Assembly (NCBI GenBank): GCA_017407125.1
Contig: JAFQXE010000028.1
Location: forward strand, 1-64,000
DNA length: 64,000 bases
From: Thermoguttaceae bacterium
Lineage (GTDB): Bacteria; Planctomycetota; Planctomycetia; Pirellulales; Thermoguttaceae
Reading direction: 5' to 3'
How positions within the stretch are numbered: the first letter of the stretch is position 1; every line of letters starts with the position of its first letter. Position numbers and translations under genes: made by a program. This document shows, one piece after another, positions 9,501-17,941 of the stretch. Below the pieces are notes generated by a model, which saw nothing but the letters and a program-made list of their open reading frames with translations, was not told where the DNA came from and did not search any database.

Positions 9501-9904
9501 GGTTTGTTATTCTCATCGGCGTCGTCGTCAACAACGCGATTTTGATTGTCCATCAAGCCCTCAACTTTATGCGAGGGCGGGGCGAAAGCGAAAACGACGT
9601 CATTGAAAAAATGCCGCCGCGAAAAGCCATTGCAGAATCCGTCAGAACGCGTATTCGCCCCATTTTCATGACAAGCTGCACAAGCGTTTTCGGCATGCTG
9701 CCGCTGGTTCTGTCGCCCGGCTCCGGGTCAGAACTCTACTGCGGCTTGGGCGCCGTCGTCCTCGGCGGATTGGCAATTTCGTCAATCTTTACGCTCACCG
9801 TCGTTCCGCTCCTGATGAGCCTCGTTATCGACTTTATGTCACTTTTCAAGAGGAAATCAGACGCTAACGCTGAAGAGATAAGCTCAGAAGTCGAGCCAGT
9901 TTAA
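6545..9904 (+). CDS. RND family efflux transporter, HAE1/acriflavine resistance type
   Basis: I place the start at the ATG at 6545 (MNIIKFAIDNPVKVC), where the typical RND N-terminus begins. It gives 1119 residues, a normal length for an AcrB/SwrC-like inner-membrane proton antiporter. TM1 (VCVGVILTVLFGTICL) is followed by the porter domain, the TM4 segment GMVIDNSIVVLENIDRH near residue 400, a second porter half, and TM10 with GVVVNNAILIV near residue 1000. One of the two TM4 aspartates of AcrB is Asn and the TM10 lysine is Asn, as in SwrC-like and other non-AcrB clades, so the proton relay differs from AcrB. No membrane-fusion or outer-membrane partner gene adjoins it. The substrate is unknown. 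No clear Shine-Dalgarno is present. Confidence 0.93.
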   Translation: MNIIKFAIDNPVKVCVGVILTVLFGTICLTLVPIQLMPNVDRPMVTVTTRWVGRSPEEVELSIIMEQEKRLKTLQGLYEMRSVASLGQAQITLEFNVGFNMSRAVQEASNRLNEVPSYPEDVDKPVIRLSSAETDEPVVMFEMYTTANDPHFDISEFYNYADRYIKPALENIKGVSEVTIHGGREQEVQIRFNPETLARAGITIDQMQSALRSDNVNESAGDVSSGRLDVRMRVLGRFDNLEPIRQTVIKYDDGIPIRVQDVAEVYLTVKKRTAFSQFRGQPCMGLQVLRESDANVLEVTRAVKKRMDELQAEGGLMRMYKNDRYKIRASMLYDDGTYIEQAIALVRDNMFTGGILAMLVLLFFLRSVRPTLIISLAIPISIFGTFIVIQMTGKTINVISLAGLTFAIGMVIDNSIVVLENIDRHLHMGKTPRQAAYDGTTEVWGAILSSTLTTVAVFAPVLTIQEESGMIFADIAIAISGAIILSLFVSIFVIPPCCAVILKPTSDKTNPVVKAAKSLFGLAPLGAWLTNKFSSLTYALMERSLASAWTRIVLVAGLTLASLWASMSLMPPASYLPQGNKNMVNGMMNTPPGYSLSQNYILGRYIMEKIRPFWEAETYEETDKILKEHPIYDFKTGEQIKRVPPVKDFFIVISPTNTFMMSTSKDQDHPALLLPLLNDAMNDIPGAFGSAMQRPVFGRGMGSNQISIEVIGPNMDRLRYSAANLQKKLEEKYTKAGVRTQPNNYVLCGPELQLKINQIRAKELGISSQTLANIGRAMVEGLMCGDFDNEGDNIDITLIRDPDLPLDPDSIGAIPIYIKDSDGVGKVLPFSQITDFVPAEASQQIRRLAQERNVTLRVFPPQEVALEQALADIDQIVKQCRMEGGIAPDVIIRPSGSADKLAQTREAMIGKWTGFNWESFFSILTGRFALSLLITYLLMAALFENWVYPFVILFSVPLALAGGFMGLAWMHWRIPTQQMDTLSMLGFVILIGVVVNNAILIVHQALNFMRGRGESENDVIEKMPPRKAIAESVRTRIRPIFMTSCTSVFGMLPLVLSPGSGSELYCGLGAVVLGGLAISSIFTLTVVPLLMSLVIDFMSLFKRKSDANAEEISSEVEPV

Positions 9905-10042
9905 CGATTATTTCAAATAGATAAATTTGCCTCCCGGTTGTTAAAATAGATAAAATAGATTGTTTAGCGAGAAAAATTTTCAAAAATATGGGAAAATTTT
10001 TTAAAAAAGTTAAAGATTTTCCCAAAAATTTTTCAAAATTGC

Positions 10043-10071
10043 TTGATATTTTGAAAATGTTAGATTATAAT
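10043..10071 (+). promoter_or_regulatory. Promoter of the 10.2-kb PEP-CTERM gene
   Basis: TTGATA, a 17-nt spacer and TATAAT (10066-10071) stand about 110 nt before the ATG at 10186. The start codon has its own ribosome site, AAGGATA. Confidence 0.65.
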
Positions 10072-10185
10072 TTTAGCTAATAGGATATAAAACGAAATTC
10101 TGTAGATTGCCATTTTATGGCGATAGCAGGGATTTTATAAATACTAAAACCATTTATCGCCTTATTATTAATAAGGATATACATT

Positions 10186-13100
10186 ATGAAAACAACCCGC
10201 ACGACTGTTTTCCTTTCCCTTGCCATTTTGGCTTCCTTCCTGTTTGCGGCATCTGCATTTGCAGATGTAACCTATTCCAACTCATCAATGCCCGGTGAAA
10301 CTCTTGTTACCGGAACCGGAGATGAAGGCGTTGGCAACGTTACGTTTAACATCACAGGCACTAACCCCGTTGACTACGAAGGAATTATTAGTGGCGCTGG
10401 CAGCATTACCAAAACCGGAAATGGCGAACTGATTCTTAGAGGTTCTTCTACGGCGTATTCCGGCTTGGTAAACGTTAACAACGGTACGTTGACTCTTGAA
10501 TATATAAGTGGTGATAATCCGGGTAAATTGGCTGGGGCAGTTTCCATTAATAATGAAGCCATCTTTAAGTGCAGCTCGCCTACTCCGGAAATTACCAGCG
10601 TGACTGTCAACGACTACGGCACGTTTGCGATTGGCGCTACAACCAATTCCTACGCCACGTTTATTTCAGATTTCACGCTAACCGGCGGCGGTTACATTGA
10701 AATCGACGTCAATGCCTTTAATCCAGACGCCACTGACGAAAATCTTGATATGGACTTATTAAGCTGTAATAATGCCGTATTAACCAGCGGAAAAATTGAT
10801 TTAAGATTTAATTATAACGATTCTGCCAATAACGAATCGGCGTGGATGAACGGCGCTCCTGAGGGTGGGTACTTGATTATCGACGCCAGTCAAAGCCTGA
10901 ATTTCAATGACGACAACGTCTTAGTTTACGCCGACGGTCAGCAGTCAAACAACTGGTACCTGCACAAAGATGGCAACCGAATTTATCTTAAACCCCAAAA
11001 ATCTCAGCCCCAACCGCCGACAGTAGAAAAATGGTATTACGCCAATAGCACAACAGACATGGGATTGAGTTCCTGGACAATGAATAACAATCCCAAAATC
11101 GGCGTTAAGTTCCTTGAAGGCGACGCGACCGCGGAGTTTGCTAATACCAAAACCATCACCATGACCAAAAGCGGCAATTACAATGAATATGAGTACCAGA
11201 TTGGCGAAGGTCATACATTGACAGTTGGAGCTAAAATCACCGGCGATGCTGGTTTGAAAAAGACTGGAGCCGGCACGCTGATTCTTACCGCAGACAACGA
11301 CTATGAGGGCGACACCTATATTGAAGAAGGCACGCTGACCCTGGTTACGCCAGATCCAGCTACAGATCATAAAGGAACGCTCAAAGGCGGAACGACCATT
11401 ACTGTTGACGGCGCTTTACACATGAACGACAGCAGTAAAGCTCAATCCATCCTTAGCGGTCAAAAAGATATTTTTGGAAATAGAGCGTCATCTGGCGATG
11501 GCGCAACGTCAATTGGTTTAATCAGACTGATTAACGGCGGCATCCTTCAAAACGATTCAGCAGGCAATCATATTACCGTTTCCTGCGTAGTCGAAATGGA
11601 AAACGGCATTATCCAGGTAAAAGAAGCAGGCGCTGGATCTGACTCCGGAGGAAACTTCCTTTTTGACAACGCCATCCACGTTCTCAGCGGTGAAAACAAC
11701 CAAATTACAGCACGAGCGATTGCAATTCGTCGTCATGATTACGCAACGTACGATCAAGATAATAACCAATACGCTGGTTATTTCAACGTTGAAGAAGGCG
11801 CAACGCTGACGATGACGTCTGAAGTTAAAAATTATAACGATCAAACAATTCCATTTGTCAAAACTGGCAAAGGCGAATTGATACTGAATAATTATTCTGA
11901 TTCTGAAATTTGCCGTTTCACTAATTTAAACGGAGATTTCATTGTTCGAGAAGGAAAAGTTATCTCTAACAAGAAAAAAGATCCCCAAAGTACATTTGGA
12001 AAAGGCGCAGTTATTGTTGAAAAAGACGGCTGGCTGGAATGTCACGTTTCCAATCAATTTGGTTATGAAAACACCGTTCAGAAAGACATTACCGTTTACG
12101 GTACCCTTAAACCAAGTACAAACACTCACATGCATGAGCTTAACTTGATTGGCGGAACCGTTGAAACGGAATACGTTACCTCCGCAAGCGGCGACGGTTT
12201 GGATTTTCATAATCGAGCAGGCAAAATTACTTCGTCCGGCGAGTCAATTATTAAATCAAAAGTTACAAGCGGCAAAGCAGCTGATAAAGGCGGTCCTGGT
12301 ACAATGCAGTTTGATGTAACCGATGGCAATTTGACAATTACCGGTCTGATTGTCGGCACGTCCCCATTTACCAAAACTGGAGCCGGAACGCTGACGTTGA
12401 CGAACGCTAACACGATGAGCGATTCGTTTACTATTACCAATGGCGTACTCGTTGCTGGAAATGCTTCTGCGTTAGGAACCGGCGCGGTTACCATTACCGG
12501 GGACGCAACCACCAACGCCGTTGGTCAGCTTACCATTGGCGCGTTGCCAGCCGAACCTTTAGACCTGACTGTCAGCGGACTGGTTACGCTCAACGGCGGA
12601 CAAATCAACTTCGATTTCACCGCTGACGATTTTGACACGCTCATTGCTGCAAACGGATTCCAGTTTGATACAGGTACTTTCAATCTCCACTTTGCCAGCG
12701 GAACAGAAGCGACCTTGTATCAAAACGCTCCTGAAGCAGGGTACCAGATCGTTTCGATTACCGGCGGATCTTATTCTGGAGACGAAGACTTGTCTGATTT
12801 CCTTTCCGGCATTAATCAAGATTGGACGTTGACCGCAACAAACGACGGCATTTATCTTGGCAAGTCGTCAACTCCAGTTCAGGAATCGGAGTACTGGAAT
12901 CCGATTTCCGACGACGGTATTGACTGGCCAATCGACGGCGAAAACAAGATCGGCGTCAAGTATGATGATGAGTCTAATGAAGGCGACCCTAAAACGGCGT
13001 CTCACGATCAAAACATTACACTGGATGCAGACGGCGATTTCATCATCGGCGAGGATTACGAATTTGAACAGGCTGGTCCGATCTCCGGCAACGGCAAATT

Positions 13101-13950
13101 GACCAAGACTGGCGCTGGCGCTCTGTTCCTCACCGGCGAAAACTCCTACAAGGGCGGTACTGACATCGAAGAAGGTTCTGTTGTTCTGGTTACAGATGAC
13201 GAATCTGACGGTACGGCGGGCGTTGGTCCGATCGAAATTGCCGAAAACGGCGAACTGGTCTACAACGTTGCCGCGAATCAAACCAAAACAATCGATAACG
13301 CCATTACCGGAAAAGGTACGATCACCAAGACCGGAGCTGGAACGCTTCAGGCAAACGGCGCAGGCGACACGCCGCTGCAAGCTGGCGAATTCAACGTAGA
13401 ACAGGGCAGACTTGACCTGATGGGCGAATTCACTGGCGATGTTCATGTTGTCGGCCCGTTAGATGACGACGGCAACGAAGTTGCGGCTGTTCTCTCGCCG
13501 GGCAACTCAGTTGGCAATGCCACCGTTTACGGCGACGTTACCATTGACGCAGGAGCTACTGGATTATTTGAATTCAGCGCGTATAATAACGACCCGCTCC
13601 TTCGTTCGTTCGACACGCTGTCTATTGAAAACGACGGTCAATTTATTACCAGTGAAGACGCCGAAAAAATTATTAAACTGTCATTCTTGAGTTATGATGA
13701 CGCTAAGGAATGGGCAAATGAAGAGAACGATCCCTATTTGATTATTGAAGGCGGCGGATTTACCGACGGCGCTCCCTATAGCGCTTGGTTGGCAAACTTT
13801 AATAATATGTTTGATCTGCTAGGCGGCGCTGATGGTCTTTTCCTGGTTCCCCTTGGCGCCCAAGATATGCCGGGCGTTCCTGAACCGTCAACCTGGGCGT
13901 TGCTGCTCCTCGGCGCTGCCGGTCTGTGCTGGATGAGAAGAAGAAGGTAA
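10186..13950 (+). CDS. PEP-CTERM surface protein with autotransporter-associated beta repeats
   Basis: The 1254-residue protein starts with a clear signal peptide (cleavage near SAFA-DVTY). It contains several autotransporter-associated beta-strand units, recognised by SITKTGNGELILRG, LKKTGAGTLILTADNDYEG, FTKTGAGTLTLTNANT, LTKTGAGALFLTGENSYKG and ITKTGAGTLQANG. Two homologous halves each open with a (K/E)(W/Y)YxN...KIGVK segment (near residues 282 and 903), which suggests internal duplication. The C-terminal beta module with LSPGNSVGNATVYGDV precedes VPEPSTWALLLLGAAGLCWMRRRR, a PEP-CTERM signal. It is expected to be exported and anchored or released at the surface. It is a single-gene transcription unit with its own promoter and a strong terminator. 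Confidence 0.93.
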   Translation: MKTTRTTVFLSLAILASFLFAASAFADVTYSNSSMPGETLVTGTGDEGVGNVTFNITGTNPVDYEGIISGAGSITKTGNGELILRGSSTAYSGLVNVNNGTLTLEYISGDNPGKLAGAVSINNEAIFKCSSPTPEITSVTVNDYGTFAIGATTNSYATFISDFTLTGGGYIEIDVNAFNPDATDENLDMDLLSCNNAVLTSGKIDLRFNYNDSANNESAWMNGAPEGGYLIIDASQSLNFNDDNVLVYADGQQSNNWYLHKDGNRIYLKPQKSQPQPPTVEKWYYANSTTDMGLSSWTMNNNPKIGVKFLEGDATAEFANTKTITMTKSGNYNEYEYQIGEGHTLTVGAKITGDAGLKKTGAGTLILTADNDYEGDTYIEEGTLTLVTPDPATDHKGTLKGGTTITVDGALHMNDSSKAQSILSGQKDIFGNRASSGDGATSIGLIRLINGGILQNDSAGNHITVSCVVEMENGIIQVKEAGAGSDSGGNFLFDNAIHVLSGENNQITARAIAIRRHDYATYDQDNNQYAGYFNVEEGATLTMTSEVKNYNDQTIPFVKTGKGELILNNYSDSEICRFTNLNGDFIVREGKVISNKKKDPQSTFGKGAVIVEKDGWLECHVSNQFGYENTVQKDITVYGTLKPSTNTHMHELNLIGGTVETEYVTSASGDGLDFHNRAGKITSSGESIIKSKVTSGKAADKGGPGTMQFDVTDGNLTITGLIVGTSPFTKTGAGTLTLTNANTMSDSFTITNGVLVAGNASALGTGAVTITGDATTNAVGQLTIGALPAEPLDLTVSGLVTLNGGQINFDFTADDFDTLIAANGFQFDTGTFNLHFASGTEATLYQNAPEAGYQIVSITGGSYSGDEDLSDFLSGINQDWTLTATNDGIYLGKSSTPVQESEYWNPISDDGIDWPIDGENKIGVKYDDESNEGDPKTASHDQNITLDADGDFIIGEDYEFEQAGPISGNGKLTKTGAGALFLTGENSYKGGTDIEEGSVVLVTDDESDGTAGVGPIEIAENGELVYNVAANQTKTIDNAITGKGTITKTGAGTLQANGAGDTPLQAGEFNVEQGRLDLMGEFTGDVHVVGPLDDDGNEVAAVLSPGNSVGNATVYGDVTIDAGATGLFEFSAYNNDPLLRSFDTLSIENDGQFITSEDAEKIIKLSFLSYDDAKEWANEENDPYLIIEGGGFTDGAPYSAWLANFNNMFDLLGGADGLFLVPLGAQDMPGVPEPSTWALLLLGAAGLCWMRRRR

Positions 13951-13984
13951 GTTATTTTATTTACTCCCTAAAAATAAACTATAA

Positions 13985-14020
13985 GGAGCGCGACGGGAAG
14001 CCGTTGCGCTCCAAATTTTT
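13985..14020 (+). terminator. Rho-independent terminator
   Basis: A 12-bp stem (GGAGCGCGACGG with CCGTTGCGCTCC, one G-T pair) around a GAAG tetraloop is followed by AAATTTTTTT. It closes the PEP-CTERM gene. Confidence 0.9.
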
Positions 14021-14032
14021 TATCCCGCTACC

Positions 14033-14060
14033 TTTACAAATAAAATACAATAGCTATAAT
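14033..14060 (+). promoter_or_regulatory. Promoter of the M42 peptidase gene
   Basis: TTTACA, a 16-nt spacer and TATAAT (14055-14060) stand about 90 nt before the ATG at 14149. Confidence 0.6.
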
Positions 14061-14148
14061 TAGATTAATAATGAGCGCATGAACCGCATTTTGGAATACC
14101 ATTTTCCTTAGCGCTCATAATCCTGAATCTTAACACTATTTTTAAGCC

Positions 14149-15207
14149 ATGGATCCTAAACCTTTAAAATTCTTTGAAGACCTGCTTTCCACGCCCAGCC
14201 CGTCCGGATACGAACAGGCAATTCAGGACGTTATCCGAAAGTACGCCAAAACGTTTGCCGACAAGGTTACGACAGACTATCACGGCAACGTCATCGCCGC
14301 CAAAAACCCGGACGCGCCCATTCGCGTCATGCTTGCCGGGCACTGCGACCAGATCGGTCTTTCCGTTCAGTACATTGACGCTGACGGCTTCCTTTACGTC
14401 ATTCCGCTGGGCGGCTGGGATATGGTCGTTCTGGTTGGACAGAAGGTTCTCGTCTGGACCAAATCCGGCCCCATCAACGGCGTTATTGGCCGCAAGCCGA
14501 TTCACCTGCTCAGCCCTGACGACCGCAAAAAGGTTCCAGAAATTACCGATCTTTGGGTCGATATCGGAGCGAAAAACAAGGAAGAAGCGGAAGCTCTGGT
14601 CAACGTTGGCGACGCCATTACCGTTGAACTGGGTCACCGCATGCTTCGCAACAACTTCATTTCCGCGCCTGCCATGGACGACAAATCCGGCGCGTGGGTT
14701 GTCATGGAAGCCCTTCGCCGAACGAACTCCAAAAAGCTCAAGTGCGCAGTCTTTTCCGTCGCGACCGTTCAGGAAGAAGTCGGACTTCGCGGAGCCATGT
14801 CCAGCGCCTACGACGTCAATCCGGACATCGGCATTGCCGTTGACGTAACGTTCTCGACTGACTGCCCGACAATCGACAAGAAAGCCCGCGGCGAAGTCGC
14901 CGTTGGAGCCGGTCCGACAATCACCCGCGGTCCCAACATGAACCCGCGCGTTGTCGAACAGCTTCGTCAGATTGCTGCAAAGAACAACATCCCGGTTCAG
15001 TGGGAAGCCTCTGGACGTCCGCCAGGAACCGACGCCGCCGCGATTCAGGTTGCCCGCGGAGCGTGCGCCTCGGCCTTGGTCAGCATTCCCAACCGATACA
15101 TGCACACCCCGGTTGAAATCGTCTCGCTGGACGACATGGACAACGCCGCCAATTTGCTGGCGCGGTTCCTGGAATCCGTTAAGGCGAAAGAGGACTACAT
15201 TCCGTAA
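14149..15207 (+). CDS. M42 family metallo-aminopeptidase
   Basis: The 352-residue length fits the M42 (glutamyl aminopeptidase/tetrahedral aminopeptidase) family. Metal-binding and catalytic elements are visible in order: AGHCDQIG near residue 64 (metal His and Asp), APAMDDKSG near 178 (bridging Asp), QEEVGLRGA near 211 (catalytic Glu-Glu), an Asp in AVDVTF near 231, and the late His in NRYMHTPVE near 317. These enzymes are cytoplasmic and trim peptides from the N-terminus; some were once annotated as endoglucanases. There is no signal peptide. The gene has its own promoter and terminator, so it appears monocistronic. No Shine-Dalgarno is evident before the ATG. Confidence 0.92.
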   Translation: MDPKPLKFFEDLLSTPSPSGYEQAIQDVIRKYAKTFADKVTTDYHGNVIAAKNPDAPIRVMLAGHCDQIGLSVQYIDADGFLYVIPLGGWDMVVLVGQKVLVWTKSGPINGVIGRKPIHLLSPDDRKKVPEITDLWVDIGAKNKEEAEALVNVGDAITVELGHRMLRNNFISAPAMDDKSGAWVVMEALRRTNSKKLKCAVFSVATVQEEVGLRGAMSSAYDVNPDIGIAVDVTFSTDCPTIDKKARGEVAVGAGPTITRGPNMNPRVVEQLRQIAAKNNIPVQWEASGRPPGTDAAAIQVARGACASALVSIPNRYMHTPVEIVSLDDMDNAANLLARFLESVKAKEDYIP

Positions 15208-15242
15208 TCGTCGGGTTTTTCGTGTTAAAAAAATACTTTAGA

Positions 15243-15265
15243 GCAGGCAAAATGCCTGCTTTTTT
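15243..15265 (+). terminator. Rho-independent terminator of the M42 gene
   Basis: A perfect 7-bp stem GCAGGCA-AAA-TGCCTGC is followed by six T residues. Confidence 0.88.
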
Positions 15266-15313
15266 GTTTCCCTTCTGTAACAATCTATCCAAATTCAGTC
15301 AAGAAATAAAAAA

Positions 15314-15421
15314 AGGAATCCAGAAACTTATAGCACAGCAATGAGAAGATTGCTTGATTCTCATTGTCATGAATATCCAATCGTTCCAGGGGGGGTGTAA
15401 TCGGATAAGTTCTGGATTCCT
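15314..15421 (-). repeat. Long inverted repeat: structured terminator or MITE-like element
   Basis: The ends GGAATCCAGAAACTTAT and ATAAGTTCTGGATTCC pair over 16-17 bp with one bulge. Inside is a perfect 9-bp hairpin (CAATGAGAA with TTCTCATTG). Read on the minus strand the outer stem is followed by seven T residues, so it could terminate transcripts of the small gene at 15528-15761. The size (about 107 bp) and long terminal inverted repeats also fit a miniature mobile element; no target duplication is obvious. Confidence 0.6.
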
Positions 15422-15527
15422 TGGGAGGAATGATTTGTTTAACTTGAAAAGTAAATTGAAAAGGAATACGACGAGCTTAAAATCTCGAAACCAAAAAGTG
15501 AAAAATGTAACAAGTGATGAGTTTCAA

Positions 15528-15761
15528 TCAAACGACCAGTTCAGTCAAAGCGTTCATAACGCGGGTTTTTGTCTGTTCTGAAACCGGTTGAACTCCTTCA
15601 ATTTGTTCTCCGTTGTGTTCACACCAGGTTTGAAGAACGTCTTCAGGCATAACAGCTAACAAAGCCGCTGTAGTAATAACCTTTCTGGCAAATACACGCG
15701 CTTCTTCCTGACTGCATCCCATTTGCTCTGCTTGATACACGACTTGAGCATAATTCATCAT
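15528..15761 (-). CDS. Small conserved-looking protein of unknown function (77 aa)
   Basis: It begins MMNYAQVVYQAEQMGC at the ATG at 15761, 7 nt after a perfect AGGAGG, and has a good promoter (TTGAAT-16-TATAAT) about 75 nt upstream. Together these make it a convincing gene despite its size. The sequence is predicted mostly helical with two Cys (near residues 15 and 47) and no signal peptide or membrane segment. I do not recognise the family. A long hairpin downstream may end its transcript. It is flanked by a convergent M42 gene and by a secreted protein gene on the same strand. Confidence 0.75.
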   Translation of the reverse strand: MMNYAQVVYQAEQMGCSQEEARVFARKVITTAALLAVMPEDVLQTWCEHNGEQIEGVQPVSEQTKTRVMNALTELVV

Positions 15762-15834
15762 GGCAAAACCTCCTGTTGTCTGTGCATTGCTGAATCGTTA
15801 AATAAAATAACTCTTACTGAACAGTTCTATTTGT

Positions 15835-15862
15835 ATTATAGTCATTTCGCCTGATTATTCAA
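15835..15862 (-). promoter_or_regulatory. Promoter of the 77-aa protein gene
   Basis: On the minus strand TTGAAT, a 16-nt spacer and TATAAT are seen. The rest of 15863-16173 is AT-rich and shows nothing I can name. Confidence 0.65.
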
Positions 15863-16173
15863 TAGAGTTTTCCTGTATTTTCAAAAGAAAATAAATAATT
15901 TTTTGAATATTATTTCCGTAATCCGTAAAGTTTCGCCATTTTAATATTACTTGATTTATCAATATATCCCATATTAATAATACAATTCAAAAAAACAAAA
16001 TAACGGTTAAGGAAAAGCAAACTTAATGACAAATGCTGCGCCGCAAAATAAGGGATGATAATTAACGGTATCGAGTCGCGGCGGTTGAAAACAAAAAGTG
16101 TTACAAAAAAAGCCGTATCAACGAAAAGCCGTCCTCAACCGCGTTTGACAGGCAAAAGACTATTGCTGAGAAA

Positions 16174-16905
16174 CTATTTTTCCTCGGCGTCTTTAACGCT
16201 CATTTTAGGAATTTCCAGAAACGGATTTAAATTGGAATCTTTCGTTGACCAGTTGAGCAGCAGCGGAACAGGGCTTATGTCCGGCTGATTGAGTTCTGGA
16301 GCGTCCCACGGGATTTCCGTTTCCAATTCGTCTTCGCCAAAGAACTTGACGTTGGCGTTGGGCGCGGCGTAATATCGCGGGTTGAACATACTCACACTCA
16401 TGGTGTAATTTCGACCCCGATCCGGACGAGCGGCAGAAACGCGCTGACGCCAGGAACGCGGCTGGACGTACTTGTCGTCGTTTAACAGATTGGCATACGA
16501 TGAACGAAACAGTCTAACGCCATTTTGCCCTTCCAGTTCCTCGCGGGCGTTCTCCCAATGAGCGGGCTTGTCCGCTTTCGGTTCCGGCGCAGGTCGCCAT
16601 AAGTCCACGAAAAACTTTGATCCAAACGAAATTCGTCGCGGATTGAGAAACTGAACTTTCTGATATCCGACTTCGTCGATGACGCTGCTGTCCGTCGGCT
16701 CCATTTTTGAGAAGTCGGCTTCGTAGAGCGTTGCTCCCTTGGCGTCAATCCCAACAATCCCGGAATTAAAAATATGTTGAACCAGTTCCTCGGCTGTCGA
16801 AACGTTTTCCGTTACAATTCTATCGCGCCGCTGCGCCATGACAGGAGCGGCAATTAAAACGCTCAACGCGAAAACAGCCAGCAGTTGAATAGTAATCCGT
16901 TTCAT
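16174..16905 (-). CDS. Secreted protein of unknown function
   Basis: The 243-residue protein has a clear signal peptide (MKRITIQLLAVFALSVLIAA, cleavage near VMAQ). The mature part is polar, with Arg/Pro-rich stretches (PRSWRQRVSAARPDRGRNY) and no motif I recognise. It lies 54 nt downstream of ftsY on the same strand and may be co-transcribed with hisA and ftsY. The intergenic gap holds a heptanucleotide array that occupies the place of the ribosome site, so no Shine-Dalgarno is visible. It is likely periplasmic. Confidence 0.8.
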   Translation of the reverse strand: MKRITIQLLAVFALSVLIAAPVMAQRRDRIVTENVSTAEELVQHIFNSGIVGIDAKGATLYEADFSKMEPTDSSVIDEVGYQKVQFLNPRRISFGSKFFVDLWRPAPEPKADKPAHWENAREELEGQNGVRLFRSSYANLLNDDKYVQPRSWRQRVSAARPDRGRNYTMSVSMFNPRYYAAPNANVKFFGEDELETEIPWDAPELNQPDISPVPLLLNWSTKDSNLNPFLEIPKMSVKDAEEK

Positions 16906-16909
16906 TGCT

Positions 16910-16940
16910 TAGGGAATAGGGATTAGGGAGTAGGGTGTAG
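16910..16940. repeat. Degenerate heptanucleotide array A (AGGGNNT units)
   Basis: Four units of seven bases (AGGGAAT, AGGGATT, AGGGAGT, AGGGTGT) keep AGGG and vary the other positions. They lie between ftsY and the next gene. Confidence 0.8.
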
Positions 16941-16959
16941 TTTTTGAGGAGCCTCGCAG

Positions 16960-17871
16960 CTAGTCAAACAGCGCATCGACGTATTCGTCTGCGTTGAACA
17001 GGGCGAAGTCTTCCGCTTTCTCGCCCAGTCCGATAAACTTAACCGGCAAATTCATTTCCTGACGAATAGCTGCTGCAACGCCGCCTTTTGCTGTGCCGTC
17101 CAGCTTGGCGAGAATCAAGCCGGAGCATTGAACCGCCTCGGAAAAGTGTTTTGCCTGGGACAATCCGTTTTGACCTGTAACAGCGTCCAGCACGAGCAGG
17201 GTTTCATGCGGGGCGTCTGGAATAATTTTGCTGATAACTCGTCGAATCTTTTCCAGCTCTTTCATCAAATTGGTTTGAGTCTGGAGTCGTCCGGCGGTAT
17301 CGATAATACAAACGTCAACGCCCTTCTCGACAGCGGCTGACACAGCGCGATGAGCGACTGACGCCGGGTCGGAGTTCGGCGCGCCGGTAACGATTTCCGC
17401 CCCCAAACGCTGCGCCCAAACGGTAAGCTGTTCAACCGCCGCGGCTCGGAACGTGTCCGCCGCGCCCAGCAAAACGCTTTTTCCCTGCTGACGAAGCATG
17501 TACGTCAGCTTGGCAATGGACGTCGTCTTGCCGCACCCGTTGACGCCGCAGAACATGATAACCGTCGGACCTTTTTCCGCAAACGCGATCGGCGATTCTG
17601 GCTGACGCATAAGCTCTTTCAAGCCCTTTTTGATGTGCTCGACAATATCCGACATCTGGACGACTCGCCCGCGATAGTTGACGCGAATGTCGTCTACCAT
17701 TTTATTGGCGGCGGCAATGCCCATATCCGTGCGGATGAGCTTGACAAACAGTTCTTCCAGAAACGCGTCGTCAATCAGACGCCCTTCTGACTTGAACAGG
17801 TCGCGAATGTCGGTATTTAATAACTGCTGAGTCTTTTTCAGACCCTTTTTAATAATATCAAAAAATCCCAT
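16960..17871 (-). CDS. ftsY: Signal recognition particle receptor FtsY
   Basis: The 303-residue protein is the SRP receptor GTPase that docks ribosome-nascent chain complexes at the membrane. The N domain (about residues 1-90) is followed by the G domain with P-loop GVNGCGKTT near residue 110, DTAGRLQTQTNLM near 194, AKLDGTAKGG near 256 (canonical TKLD has Thr), and FIGLGEKAEDF at the end. The acidic A domain of E. coli FtsY is absent, giving the short form common in many phyla. It starts MGFFDIIKKGLKK, an amphipathic membrane-targeting helix. It lies 70 nt downstream of hisA, probably in the same operon. Confidence 0.96.
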   Translation of the reverse strand: MGFFDIIKKGLKKTQQLLNTDIRDLFKSEGRLIDDAFLEELFVKLIRTDMGIAAANKMVDDIRVNYRGRVVQMSDIVEHIKKGLKELMRQPESPIAFAEKGPTVIMFCGVNGCGKTTSIAKLTYMLRQQGKSVLLGAADTFRAAAVEQLTVWAQRLGAEIVTGAPNSDPASVAHRAVSAAVEKGVDVCIIDTAGRLQTQTNLMKELEKIRRVISKIIPDAPHETLLVLDAVTGQNGLSQAKHFSEAVQCSGLILAKLDGTAKGGVAAAIRQEMNLPVKFIGLGEKAEDFALFNADEYVDALFD

Positions 17872-17941
17872 GGTTTATTTGCTTTCAACTCGGCTGATAT
17901 TTGCGTCAGCCTATTTTATATAATCGTCAAAAATATTATGT

